Below, in pieces: positions 46,163-56,895 of a stretch of 64,000 nt of DNA. Under the pieces are notes generated by a model. It had not been told where the DNA came from. It saw nothing but the letters and a program-made list of their open reading frames with translations, and did no database searches. Position numbers and translations under genes: made by a program. Location: positions 26,156,235 to 26,220,234 of the forward strand of contig OY747712.1 in the NCBI GenBank assembly GCA_963556495.2, written 5' to 3'. The number at the start of each line of letters is the position of its first letter. Position 1 is the first letter of the stretch. The DNA comes from Valencia hispanica (taxonomy: Eukaryota > Chordata > Actinopteri > Cyprinodontiformes > Valenciidae).

Positions 46163-46765
46163 ATTACGGTAACACTTAACAATAATGAGTGCAAAATTTG
46201 CTTACCTACTAAGGACTAGTTAGGAACAACTCAGGCACTAATGATTCCTTAATGATTACCTAAGCTTTACACCTACCCTACATTGGATTCCTTAGCTAAT
46301 TAGATACCTAACAGGGACTAATGATTCATTAGATTACCAAAGCTTCACACCCACCTCAGAACGGATTTGTTAGCTAATGATTCCTGAATCATTACTTAAT
46401 GCTTGGTCAGTCATAAATACCAAATCAGGAACTATTGACTCTTTAATGATTGACCTGCTGATGATTGATCATTCATTCCTTAATGGTGAGTACTGTAGCT
46501 CTTTTCCAGTGAGGGGGTCAGATCAGCCAGCTGGACAATGGTATTGTACAGGTAAAACCTTTGGTTTCCGATTTGCTTAAAAACGTATCTTGTTCAGTCG
46601 TAGTTCTGCAGGACTAAAATACAAATAAAACTCATGACTAATGAATCATTACCTCATCAGTAACTTACCATTAGTTAAGCTTTTTGTGGCCCCTGAAGTA
46701 AATTAGAACCTCATAATGACTAATGAATCATTACCTCATCAGTAACTTACCATTAGTTACAACCT
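46163..46765. repeat. ATTA-rich MITE-like repeat with a duplicated segment
   Basis: It starts at ATTACGGTAACACTTAACAA, a GGTAACACTT start typical of a fish repeat class. It then carries many CTAATGATT / ATTCCTTAATGATT words. A 44-bp segment at 46,634-46,677 recurs exactly at 46,716-46,759 (82-bp offset). No ORF is credible. Confidence 0.5.
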
Positions 46766-48010
46766 GTCCAGAAGGTTTTTACATGCAGCTTTGTGACAGG
46801 CCTGTCATCTTATTATGAACATTAGGATGATTGAATTTCCTCAATCATCTTCAGTTTATTTATTGTGAACATGTGAGCCTGATATGAATGTATACAGTCC
46901 TTCTAACAAAGTGAAAAAGTATTCCGCTTCTAAAATATTTATCAGAGTCAACAATGACAGCATTTGAACAGGGTGCACTGCAGTGATGACGGACTGTAAC
47001 TAAGTTTTTCCTCGATTTAGAATTATATACAGCAATATATTTTTGGTGGACTGATGTTTGATTTGAAGCTATAAGAAGCTTCAGGTGAATAGGTATTACA
47101 AGTATGATTTTAAGAACATAAAGGTTGGGGGGGCATCTGGTGGGACAAGACAAGACAGTGGGTACAGTTTTTACTATGGCTTTAAAATAAAATCTCAGAA
47201 GTATGTGGTGCTTAAATGCAAGTGTTTTTTTTTTACATAAAGGAGTGTTATAATGGTTTCTGCATACATTGCAACACTTTTAATGATGTTAAAATATCAG
47301 AAAAGTATGTAAGCCTGCAATTCTGCTTTGTTATGTTTTGTAGTGATAATTAGGATTTTAGGTTCTTTCATTTGAAACAAAATGTTTTAATATTTGTTTT
47401 CAATTTTTTTGTTAAAGAAAAAACTTAATTTTAAAACCCACACACCAAATTGACTCTGAACAATGTGTAAAATGAAGGCTAATGACAAAGCAGAGTGGTG
47501 CAAGTGTATTGATTAAATGTATATTCTGTAAACTATATGTACAAATAAATCAAATTAGCATGATGTCCTCATGAAGACTTGTAACCAGAGCAGTCATGGA
47601 TGCAGTTGGAGTCCAAAGGGGCCTGAGCATGCAGGTTGGAAGTCAGCCAGTCTCTGGATGTATTTTCAACTTCAGAACTGTCCATTGAGCAAAATGTCAG
47701 CACTGTAGAGAGGGAGCCTCTCAGGAGAGCTTTGGATGGGATAAGAGGAAACGACTACACTGCTGCTGTCTGAGTGATAAGTTTTGAAGTAACATTTCAA
47801 GAGTGGTTGAGCCACAGCAGGTCAGTCAGCCCATGTGGGATGCAACATCTTACTTCTTCTCAATATGTTCTGGGACAATCTGTTTAACTTTAACAGACTT
47901 TTATATTTAGCTGTCTTATGACTAAACTACATTATCAGTACAGTCTCATGTCAACATGTACTAACAGCTTCTTTTTTTCAAAGCAAACTTTTTTTGGGAT
48001 TATATCTATT
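46766..48010. other. Unassigned AT-rich sequence
   Basis: Nothing recognised. Confidence 0.4.
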
Positions 48011-48066
48011 TTCAATTTCAATAATACTTTACTGATCCCAGAGGGAAATTAAGTGTTGTTGTAGCT
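48011..48066 (-). mobile_element. LINE 3'-end fragment
   Basis: ACTTTACTGATCCCAGAGGG then AAATTAAGTGTTGTTGTAGCTCA matches the 3' UTR of the minus-strand LINE at 37,565-37,615. Only about 55 bp are present, directly abutting the hAT fragment on the right. Confidence 0.75.
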
Positions 48067-48447
48067 CACATAGGCGGTCTTAACATTGAGGCATAGGTAG
48101 GCGGCTGCCTGGGGCCCCCACCATTGGCTGTAGTAGGGGGGGGCCCGACCAGCCTAAAAATAAAAAAAATAATAGAAAATAAAACCATCTCATCATGAAT
48201 GCTTCAAAATCAATGTCAATTTTATTAATATTCTTGAAAAAAAATTGAAACGTTCAAGTAGTAGTTACAAAGCCCATTTCATGGTTATCTCTCCCTACAC
48301 ATGCACCCCCCTATTTTCAAAATGAAACGGACTAGTCCTCTAGTTCGTAGCAGTGTCCGACAAAAAACATAAGGGACCTTCACCCCAGTCCAGCTGGTGG
48401 CGGTAATGCACTGTTAAAGCGAGTTGCTAACCGCCATAACACTAATA

Positions 48448-48565
48448 GAAGAAGAAGAAGAAGAAGAAGAAGAAGAAGAAGAAGAAGAAGAAGAAGAAGA
48501 AGAAGAAGAAGAAGAAGAAGAAGAAGAAGAAGAAGAAGAAGAAGAAGAAGAAGAAGAAGAAGAAG

Positions 48566-48595
<30 letters not shown>
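48448..48595 (+). repeat. Uninterrupted (GAA) array, about 49 units
   Basis: 148 bp of pure GAA/AGA repeat with no interruption. The poly-Glu, poly-Ser and poly-Phe ORFs over it are repeat translations. It follows ACCGCCATAACACTAATA, the usual 3' end of a short teleost repeat whose tail is (GAA)n, so it may have expanded from that tail. Uninterrupted GAA·TTC of this length can form triplex DNA and is usually unstable. Confidence 0.97.
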
Positions 48596-48596
<1 letters not shown>

Positions 48597-48618
48597 GACA
48601 GGAGAGTGAAAATGAAAC

Positions 48619-49022
48619 GAAACGGACGTACCCAAGCGGTTCAAATAAGCGGAAGAAAAGAAAAGATGCTGACAGGTATTTGGCAACACTGCCAAAATTA
48701 ATTCCACAACCTTTGGGTGATGATAATACATATAGGAACATTGCTGATGTTGAGCATGCAGCTACAGCAGCAGCTAGCTGTGAAAGTGCCACCAGGTGAG
48801 GAGGACATCAGCCTGTGACCGCCCGTGATTACAGACAGCAGTGTTACCAACCTTGACAATGACGATAATTTGGTGAGTCAACCGCCTAGCTTTGCCACCA
48901 ACCAAAACACTGAAGGCTTGCTCACAGATGACCCAGCTCTCTGGCATAAGAAGCTCACGGCCGAGGAAAGTTGTGCAATCGTTCGCGAAGGTCAAGTCAG
49001 TATAGTATTCCCCAAAAATTAA
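48619..49022 (+). pseudogene. N-terminus of a hAT (ZMYM1-like) transposase
   Basis: One frame reads KRTYPSGSNKRKKRKDADRY followed by LATLPKLIPQPLG, ending in a stop near 48,800. The frame at 48,825-49,022 continues TEGLLTDDPALWHKKL then EESCAIVREGQ and FPKN. The basic leader, the DPALW motif and FPKN order are typical of the region before the TTF-type zinc finger in this hAT group. The protein ends at 49,022; finger and catalytic core are absent. Confidence 0.75.
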
Positions 49023-49069
49023 GCGGGGCGGAGATTTGCAAGTAATAACTACTGCATCAAATACAGTCT

Positions 49070-49800
49070 TAAACCCCTTTCAAACAGGTCATGAAAAACT
49101 GTCTTTTTCCGGACTTCATTTGTTTGGCCTTTGAGTCTGAAACCAATCTTTCGGACTTTGTCCGGATACCCTTTACCGGTAATTTTACGGAGGAGGACCT
49201 AGTAACAAGAGCAGACTTTTCGCGGTATGGTGTTCGCATTCAGACTACCAGGTAATGTTCCAGGAAAGCTGGAGGGGTGTGGGGTGGTGGGGAAAAGGGG
49301 AGGGGAGCAGGGAACCATAGACATATATGAAGAATATATACATTTCTTTTAAATTTATCTTTATATTTTTATATATGTCTATGCAGGGAACGCTGTGAGC
49401 GCACACATTGATGACGTATAGATGCCACTATTTTCCTTTCAGCTTCTTCATCTTTGTCTCTTAAGCGTTTCCATGTGCGCAAAATTGCAAACATCACAAA
49501 GACGAGCCCTGCGAGTAGATCTGCTGTTTCGTCTACCATCTTTGCAATAATCTATTTGTTAGGGGAAATGACATGTACGACCGCCGCACTAAGTTTACGT
49601 AATATCCACCTAGAACTCCCCCGCACCCCCCACCCCACAGACATTCATCATGATCCTCCGGTACATTTCTTGCTGTGTGAAAGCAGCCGAAAGGCAATGT
49701 TCCGGGGAGAAAAGTGGCGTGTTTGAAAACACAACTCTGGTTAAAGACCGGATGTAATTGTCCGCAAATATTCCAGAACTTCTGTCTAAAAACGGCTATA
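49070..49800. repeat. Unclassified DNA-element-like sequence
   Basis: CpG-retaining text (CCTTTCAAACAGG, TTTTCCGGAC, TTTACCGGTAATTTTACGG, later GTTCCGGGGAG) suggests a DNA transposon family with CCGG-rich subterminal motifs. Ends could not be matched. A 67-bp insert lies inside. Confidence 0.35.
49316..49382. mobile_element. 67-bp micro-MITE with 9-bp direct flanks
   Basis: CATAGACATATAT at the left and ATATATGTCTAT at the right are inverted repeats (12 bp matching). GCAGGGAAC flanks both sides (49,307-49,315 and 49,383-49,391). The interior is A/T only apart from a few bases. Confidence 0.75.
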
Positions 49801-50208
49801 GAGAGCAGGAGAATAACAGAAAAGAGACGAGAGGAAAATGAAGAAAGAGAGCAAAAGAGTAAACATGGGCATGAGGATGAGGAAGAAAGAAAGGAAGGGA
49901 CAGAGCTATAACAGGGAGAAGGTAATCATTTAACAATACAACAAATCACATTATATCATAATCCCAATGATTGACTGCTGTTGTTTTTTTGTTATCTCCC
50001 ACTTCATAGGAGAAGAAAAAAGCCAATGACCAACCTCTGGATAGCTAAGGTAATTGACTCAACCTTTTATTTGACCAAAAATTGGACCACAGTCATTTTG
50101 TTCATAGACCATATTGTCATTGTGAATGTTTTTTTATTTTTTTATTATTATCATTATTTTATAGGTACAGCTCCTACATTGGAGTTGTGATGTTGGTGAT
50201 GATGTTGG
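49801..50208. other. Purine-rich then unassigned
   Basis: 49,800-49,920 is GA-rich on the plus strand; the rest is AT-rich with no feature. Confidence 0.4.
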
Positions 50209-50297
50209 TCTGACTGAAGGCACTCTGATGTTATATGACAGTCACATGAAGAGGATGTTCAGGGTTGTCCACACTTTTTTTGATTTTAAGAAGTCAA
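50209..50297 (-). mobile_element. LINE fragment
   Basis: CTGACTGAAGGCACTCTGATG...CATGAAGAGGATGTTCAGGG...TTTTTTTGATTTTAAGAAG parallels 37,707-37,795 of the minus-strand LINE copy. About 90 bp survive. Confidence 0.65.
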
Positions 50298-50489
50298 TTA
50301 AGAATTCAATTTACAACTCAATGTAATTTTAAAGCAGAAAATAAACAAATTCTGAGCTTAGATATGAGTTGATTGAACACACTTGGATGTTTTGCATAGG
50401 TGTCAATGTAGTAAAGAAATTGATTAATAAAATTAAACTGATGAGTTGGCTTTTTTTTTATTATTATAAAAACTACAACAGAAGCAGCG

Positions 50490-51155
50490 TTCAGAAAATT
50501 TGGCCAAAAGAACATGAAAATATGGATCCATCCTGCTTTGTTCATGGTTCATGCTGTTGGTGGTGATGTAAATGTGTGGGGGATAGGTTCTAGGCACTAT
50601 CCAAGCCTTTTTTGCAACAGTTGAGCATTGCTACTCCTGGCAGGATAATGCACAACTTCACGAAGCTAAAATTACCTCAGAATTATTTCCTGGAATCTGA
50701 AAATGATTTACTGTACTCCATTGGCCTCCACAAGGACCAGCTAGTTGGTTGTATAAATATTTTTGTGTGATTATGTAAAAGTCCAATTAGGGACAATAAT
50801 TGAAAATTAATTAGCTAAAAACTCTTTATATAGCATAGCAGTTGCACTCTATGTATTGGAACTTTGTTGCACTGTACTGTCCTTATAATAATAAAGTTAT
50901 ATTCCAACTCTAGTTTGACCTTAACCCAACACCACACCTTTGGGATGTGCAGCTGCAAAATGGCACCAGTTGTGTAATAACCATCATGTCAGTAGTGATC
51001 AACACCTATGAGGAATGTTTTCAATACCTTGCTGAATCAGTGTCACAAGGAACTAATGCAGTTCTGAAGACTAAAGGGGATCCAGGTGTACCTAAGAAAT
51101 TGAAAGCAACTGTACTGTATATGAAATCATCTGCCCATTTTTATTTCAAATTGGA
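50490..51155 (+). pseudogene. Tc1/mariner transposase C-terminal remnant
   Basis: The DNA follows the known fish Tc1 order: ATGGATCCATCCTGC, GGTTCATGCTGTTGGTGGTG, TGTGGGGGAT, CAGGATAATGCAC (the QDNA catalytic region), TGTACTCCATTGGCCTCCAC and CACCTTTGGGATGTG. The frame at 50,947-51,174 encodes the end of the protein, with GGAAT...TTTTCAATACCTTG and AAGGGGATCCAGGTGTACCT. The 5' half is missing. A LINE tail interrupts it between the WP and NP..HLWD regions. Confidence 0.85.
50747..50909 (+). mobile_element. 163-bp LINE 3'-tail insertion in the Tc1 copy
   Basis: CTAGTT occurs at both edges (50,741-50,746 and 50,910-50,915). The insert ends GTACTGTCCTTATAATAATA AAGTTATATTC, typical of a LINE 3' end. 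Tc1 sequence resumes directly after the second CTAGTT. Confidence 0.65.
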
Positions 51156-51205
51156 TAATACACAGTGCCTATAAAAGGAATCACCCCCTTGGATGTTTTA
51201 CCCTT

Positions 51206-51511
51206 TGTCAAGACGCCATCAGGCTCAACTCAGAACAGCTGGACCTGATGGTCTCCTCACCAGTCATTGGCTGGATCCTTTTCCTCATGGATTTAAAAGC
51301 CACTTTTCCCATCTCATCCTCACTCAGTCATTGTTCCTACTCATGACAAAAAGCTCTAGAGCCGTGATTTACCTATCTACTCACCTATCCAGTCCAGACC
51401 AGGAATCCAGCCTCATCCTGACCACCACCAGTCCTCCAGCGCCATTGCTGTCTGCGCTTGGGACACTACAAACCCCAGTTTAGATGGCCTCCCGTCCAAA
51501 CCCGCTTGACA
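51206..51511. mobile_element. 306-bp solo LTR inside the Tc1 element
   Basis: Ends TGTCAAG...CTTGACA form a 7-bp inverted repeat with TG...CA, bounded by CCCTT on both sides (51,201-51,205 and 51,512-51,516). A 5-bp duplication is typical of LTR retroelements. Removing it restores ATGTTTTACCCTTTAATTAC, the expected Tc1 subterminal sequence. The 96-codon ORF inside has no domain. Confidence 0.8.
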
Positions 51512-51694
51512 CCCTTTAATTACTCTTACAAATCAATCATGATCAACAAAGTTGTTTGTTTTTTGACAAAATAAAACCTGTTAATGTCAAAGTGAAAACA
51601 AACTTCTACAAAAAAAAGGACAAAAAATTCAATAAATTTCAATAAAATAAGTGATTGTATAAACATTCACTCCCTTCAAGTCAAGTCAGCCGGA

Positions 51695-53090
51695 GCTGTC
51701 CGACCACCCGACCAAGCTCTAGTATTCACGAAAACTCCCACTCTAATTTCTGCTAAAGAGTGTCTCACGTCTGCCATTTTTAAAGCATGTAGAACAATGT
51801 ACTCGAGTGCTTTAAATTTTTATCTATTTAATAGTGGGTATTGTAGTGACCTCTAACATTTGCTTATTTTAAACTGCAATGTCCACAAAAACTTTTGAGC
51901 TATGCCTGCCACACTGACAGACGTAGGAGTGTCTCTGACAGGACATTGTTAAAACATGTAGGACGTCTCTCATGCTGCAGATGTGCATCTGTTTTTTAGG
52001 GAATATATTCTAGTTTGTATTGCCTTACAGTATATTGAGTTCCCTACTGAACATGTTGGTCCTTAGGTTTTCCCTTCTTAAATTTAGTTATTTTTTTAAT
52101 GCAGATGTACACTATTTATTACAGTCTAGAGCTGCAGTGAATAATTATTTGGTCAATAAATCAGTCAAAATGTTAAATGAGTCGATTTGTCAGTTATTTT
52201 ATTCCTGCCCTGCTTTTTGCAAGAACTGCTAATGTTCTGAATTCATGAAGATGCTACATTATTACTTCTTGTATAGATAATATTCTCAATGAATGATGAA
52301 ATAAGACAGAGAAATAACTTATTTTTGCATTTCATGTGTTTATGTTTTCATCAATCTTTGACCCCCATGTTGTGACTCTGATATCTGTCCCTCAGTTTAG
52401 GCCCCATCCCCTTTGTATTGCAGCCCTGCTTTTATTTTGGTGTGGCACCCCAAGATCATCACTGGCCCCCATTTAGCCCTCTTTAAAAACTTTCTCGATA
52501 CACCCCTGCTCAGCAGTCTTATTGAAGCATTTTTAAGCTTATATAAACATTATTATGCAAGCATTAATACTTATAATAATTTTGAATATGAAGCACTGAA
52601 TTAAACTAATTTTAGGGTTAAACACAGCTCCTCTGAAACATTAATAAATACCATTATAAATTCAAATGATTAGAGTAGTCACTTCTTCTTTCAGATTCTT
52701 TCTCTTTTGTTTTGTTTGTTCTGCAGCTGAAAAATCTCCCCATGGCTGAAGTCCATGAAGCTAATTTGTCTCAGTGCTTCACCGTAGTGAGCACAGATGA
52801 GCAGATTCTGACGCAGATGTGAGAGCAAAGCTCCATCTACATGACAGAACAAGCATCTATGGCAGTGCACATAATAAAATACAAACGAGCATGTTTCAGA
52901 GCTTTGCGCAGTAAGTTCTGGTGCTGCTAAGGGTAAAAGCAAACCGCCGGTTACGGCCGGGAGCAAGCTTGCAATAAGCAAACGCATTTCTTGGCAATTA
53001 ATACAGTAGGACAGCGGGAAAGAGGGGTAAAATACTGTAGTTTCCTGGCCAAAACGGGAGACTTGAAATATGATCTGGACAATGCAATTT
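51695..53090. other. Unresolved insert within the Tc1 element
   Basis: Tc1-type text stops after TTCACTCCCTTCAAGTCA and resumes at CATGCAAAACTGTTCAAC. The roughly 1.4 kb between matches no Tc1 sequence. Its right part (52,690-53,070) is less AT-rich and carries CCGCCGGTTACGGCCGGG. Neither clean ends nor target duplication were seen. Confidence 0.5.
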
Positions 53091-53094
53091 CATT

Positions 53095-54000
53095 TTATTC
53101 ATCCATGCAAAACTGTTCAACTTCTGTGAGGTTGCATTAGGACCAGCTGTGAGCAGCCTTTTTCAAGTCCACAAATTCTCTATTGGACTGAGGTGTGGAC
53201 TTTGATTCTACCACTTCAGAACATCTACCTTGTTGTCTTCAAAGTATTTCTGTGTAACTTTAACTGAAATTTTCAATTCGTTGTCTTGCAAAATATATGC
53301 TCATCAAAGCCTTAGTTCTCTTGCCGAAGGAAACAAATTGTTCATCAGGAATTTTTCTATTTTTTACATTCATTTTACCTTCTACCTTTACAAGCCTTCC
53401 AGGGCCTACTGCCGAGAAGCATCCTTAAAACATGATCATGCCTCTGTGATTTACAGTGGGAATGTTGTGTCTGTGGTGATGTGCACCAAACACCATTTTG
53501 TCTGATGGCCAAAAAGCTCCATCTTGGTCTCCTCAGAACAAAAAACATCATTCTGTTTCACCATGAAGCCTCCCACGTGCATTTTGGTAAACTCTAGTCG
53601 AGCGTTAATAGGAAGTTTCTTCAACAGTGGCTTTCTCATTGCCACTTTCCCATAAAGCTTTGACTGGTGAAGAACCTTGGCAAAAGTTGTATGTAGAGTC
53701 TCTCTATTTCAGCTGGTGAAGATTGTAATTTCTTTAGCCTAGTTATATGTGTCTTAGTGGCCTCTCTCAATAGTCTCTTTCTTGCATGGTCACTCAGTTT
53801 GTGAGAGTGGGTTGACCTACAGTAGGCAGATTTACAAATGTGCCATATTCCTTCAATTTCTTGATCATAGATTTAACTGAAAACCAGGGGATGTTCAGTG
53901 CATTAGAGATTTTTTTTAATCAATCTGCTGACTTATACTTTTCCTTAACCTTCTCTCTGTTTTGCTTGGAGTGTTCATTTGTCTTAATGCTGTAATGGTA
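53095..54000 (-). pseudogene. Tc1 transposase remnant
   Basis: The minus-strand frame 53,451-53,645 (RKPLLKKLPINARLEF, then SEETKMELFGH) corresponds to the catalytic-core start; the first catalytic Asp of the usual WSDET is a Glu here. Plus-strand words running the other way mark the rest: CTTCCAGGGCCTACTGC (GPGRL...KV region) and CTCTATTGGACTGAGG (C-terminal region). The N-terminal helix-turn-helix part lies toward 53,990. Multiple stops make it inactive. Confidence 0.85.
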
Positions 54001-54224
54001 GCTATGAACATAGTCAGTGAATGGACCTTCCAGACACATGTCTTTATAGTACAATCACTTGAGACACATTCAGCACAGTCATTGTGAGTGGAATGGAGAT
54101 CATCAATCAGCTGAACATCTGCTTAATCAGGTCAGTCAATATAAAGGGGGTAAATATTTATGCAAGTTACTTATTTTATGTTACATTTTTTATTGTTATG
54201 ATTTTGTGGAGATCAGTTTTCACT

Positions 54225-54476
54225 CCATCCATCCATTATCTGTACCCATCCTATGCAGGGTTGCGGGTGGCTGGTGCCTACCTGAGGGCTATTTAGAGAG
54301 ACCAATTACCCTAACAGTCATGTTTTTGGACTGTGGGAGGAAGCTAGAGTACCTGGAGAGAACCCACGAGAACATGCAAACTCTATGCAGAAAGACACGA
54401 TTCGAACCCAGGATTTGAACCTGGGCCTTTTTGCTGCAAGGCAATAGTGCTAACAACTGCGCTTCTGTGCAGCCCC
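54225..54476 (-). mobile_element. 252-bp SINE-like retroposon with 11-bp TSD
   Basis: Read on the minus strand it starts GGGCTGCACAGAAGCGCAG and has TTGCCTTGCAGCAAAAAGGC, a B-box-like GGTTCAAATCC and GGGTTCGAATC. GTTTGCATGTTCTCGTGGG and CCTCCCACAGTCCAAAAAC follow, then a short (GGAT)n tail. CAGTTTTCACT flanks it (54,214-54,224 and 54,477-54,487). The 5' part looks tRNA-derived. Plus-strand ORFs over it are shadows. Confidence 0.85.
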
Positions 54477-54562
54477 CAGTTTTCACTTTAATATTTTTTT
54501 TGTTGTTGTAATACAATAAAGAGTAAAAAATTCAAGAGACTGAATATTTTCTATAGGCAATG

Positions 54563-56734
54563 TATACCAAAGATCACTGAGATTTCCTACCAACTGTGAT
54601 TTGCTCATTGATTCTCTCTGCTGCACTAATGTACACCAGTTGTCCCTAGATGCTCATCACCAGAGTCTCTGGTATGTTTACATTCTAGGAAAAATTCCTT
54701 CTTGCTTTTCAACAAACAAGGAAATGCCAATATAAGTTAGAGGGTGAGTTTAAAAATGGTGGTTTCCAATGAATTCACAAAAAGCTGTTAGGTTTTTCAT
54801 TTTCAATCAACTGCTTCTACTGAGTCTACACTAACTATTTGCAAGTTTGTATCTAAAAAACTTTTGTATTGTGTGATTTTTTTGTCCTTCAAATAAAGGG
54901 GTTCTATCTTGGCCAGGTCTGTTGTATGTTGGCCATTTTCAAAAAAGCAGGCATTAGACGTTTTGCTAAAAACAATTAGAGCACATAGGGATATTACAAA
55001 TGTAGTAATTCCACTATCACGAATTAACAATTAATTTGCTGTTCAGGGGCAGCTCCTTCCCACCTGTTTTTATTTGTTACAATTAGTACAGACTAACACT
55101 ACCTGCAATTAATTTTGCTCTGAGCACAGTTAGCAACAGTATAATCCAGACCAATTTAATCAGTTCTCGTGTTGTTGCTGAACATTTACACGCTTTATTG
55201 ACTGACTAGCCAGCCTAGGGAAAACTTGTGCTCGTGTGTGATTAAACTGCCACATTATAGTATAATTCCACCTTGTCATTGCAGGTGTAAACATATTACT
55301 GAATGATAGGACATACAGTGCTAAGCACAATTTATTGCCAGTGGCATTTTGTTGTGGATGAAAAAAACAAAGAGTACCATCATCCAATTATTGATTTTTC
55401 TTTGAAGCACACTCTCTGAGGGAAAATTCAAACAAAAGGTCAAGAGAAATTAGATAGGACTTTCTCATTATAATACTGATGTTACCCATTCTGTCCAGTC
55501 ACAGAGTAAATCCTGCATCTGTAGTCTCAAAAGAATAATGTCAAGCTTACAATTCCAAATTGCTTGTGACTCAAGAAGATTATATTCGGGTTACTTTTGA
55601 ACTGAGGTAGGTATATTCTAACCATTACAGTATACCGAAAAATTTTAGTTGGGGAATGTTCAGATGTTTAAATGAATAAGACATTGTAAGTAAAAAAATA
55701 AAAAACAAGGATTACTGGCACCAGTTTAGGGATGATGCTTGGAATATAAATACAGAAGTATCTTCCCTTGATGGGGATAATTACACTGCTTCTTCTTCAA
55801 TCAGCTTTCCAGCTCTGCATGAGACCCAGGATTCTAACTTGGATACATTTTCATAGCCTTTCAACAGCTTTCAGTTTCAGTCAGTGTAAAACTGGCATTA
55901 GAGGAGAAGAACAGTTGCAAACCGTAAATAAACACTACCACTGTGTACAGCTCAACAAGAGGACACAACGCTGAATGTGTAGTACCAATCTGATAGTGCT
56001 TCCCTGAAGAGACCGGCTCCTCTAAACACCCCTTGCCATGGCAACGCATCTGTTTGTTTCATCTGTGATCTTTTTGGTCTCGTCTTATTCTGCAGTCTCA
56101 AGTTACAAGTTACCAAATTACATCAGGAATAAGTACATATAGGTGATGTTGCTTTAAATACACGCAACAATAAAACATTCAGACTCTCAATGGGCTTAAA
56201 ATGCATGCTTTATAAAAGCTGTTCATAAGCTGCAGCTTGAGTAATGATTTTCTGACTGCAGCATGGGGAAATATTGCATCAGTGAAAGTCAGGAACCTAT
56301 ACCACTCCTACAGAAAACCATGTTTATTTTATACCCAAATTTTGTTTTCATACTCATGAGATTGCATAATAATGAAGGCAAATCGGTGGAGGTTTTAGAA
56401 CATAACAGACACGAAAGACAGACTTTCTCAACCAGTTGTTTTTCACCAGTATGTAGTTGAGATTCTTTCCTCTCACAAATAGAAGAGAGGTGTGTGAAGA
56501 CTGCCATTCATGGGCTGGAAGAACTGCCTTTACAGTCTCCAGCAGTACTCTCCCTCTGGATGGCAAAAAAATCCCACTCCTCTGTTGAAGTAGAAGGTAA
56601 AAATTGAGGTGAAGGTAAAACATCCAGGTACGTTATTGTGCACATGGGTAAGGCTTTTGTTTTTTCTCTTATTGAACAAAATGCAACACCACAGCATGCA
56701 GGAAAAGACAGACTTACAGGACAAACAACCATGC
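54563..56734. other. Unassigned AT-rich sequence
   Basis: Nothing recognised; short frames only. Confidence 0.4.
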
Positions 56735-56895
56735 ATACATTCTCACGTAAGGACAATTTAGAGAGACCAATTAGCCTAACAGTCATGTTTTTGAACTGTA
56801 GGAGGAGATCATGCAAACCCCATGTAGAAAGACCCCCAGCCAGGATTCAAACCTACTGTAGGACCTTCATGCTGCAAGGCAACGGTGCTACAAAC
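56735..56895 (-). mobile_element. Second copy of the SINE-like retroposon
   Basis: AATTTAGAGAGACCAATTAG CCTAACAGTCATGTTTTTG then GATCATGCAAACCCCATGTAGAAAGAC and CTGCAAGGCAACGGTGCTA parallel 54,291-54,460. A CAGGGCCGTACAGAGACTT segment with a hAT-like start abuts it at 56,896. Confidence 0.7.

Larger units (their letters stand above)
48067..49040 (+). mobile_element. hAT transposon 5' part (ZMYM1-like type)
   Basis: It starts CACATAGGCGGTCTTAAC... GGGGCCCCCACC, the GGGGCCC-type 5' end of a hAT group in fish. Downstream are a leader, a GGTGGCGGTAATGCAC...ACCGCCA segment with the GAA array, and the N-terminus of the transposase. The 3' two thirds are missing and no right end or target duplication is found. 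Confidence 0.6.
51163..54562 (-). mobile_element. Tc1/mariner element with both TIRs, multiply interrupted
   Basis: The left end begins CAGTGCCTATAAAAGGAATC ACCCCCTTGG. The right end finishes CTATAGGCAATG before TA (54,563-54,564), its inverted partner. These match the ends of a fish Tc1 family with CAGTGCCTATAAAAAGTATTC-like TIRs. The element now spans 3.4 kb, while family members are about 1.6 kb. The excess is a solo LTR, a retroposon and an unresolved insert at roughly 51,695-53,090. The transposase is on the minus strand. Confidence 0.85.

Noticed and set aside
48414..48792. ORFs of 105-116 codons on the minus strand and a poly-Glu ORF on the plus strand
   Set aside because: They are translations of the GAA array (poly-Ser, poly-Phe, poly-Glu), not genes.
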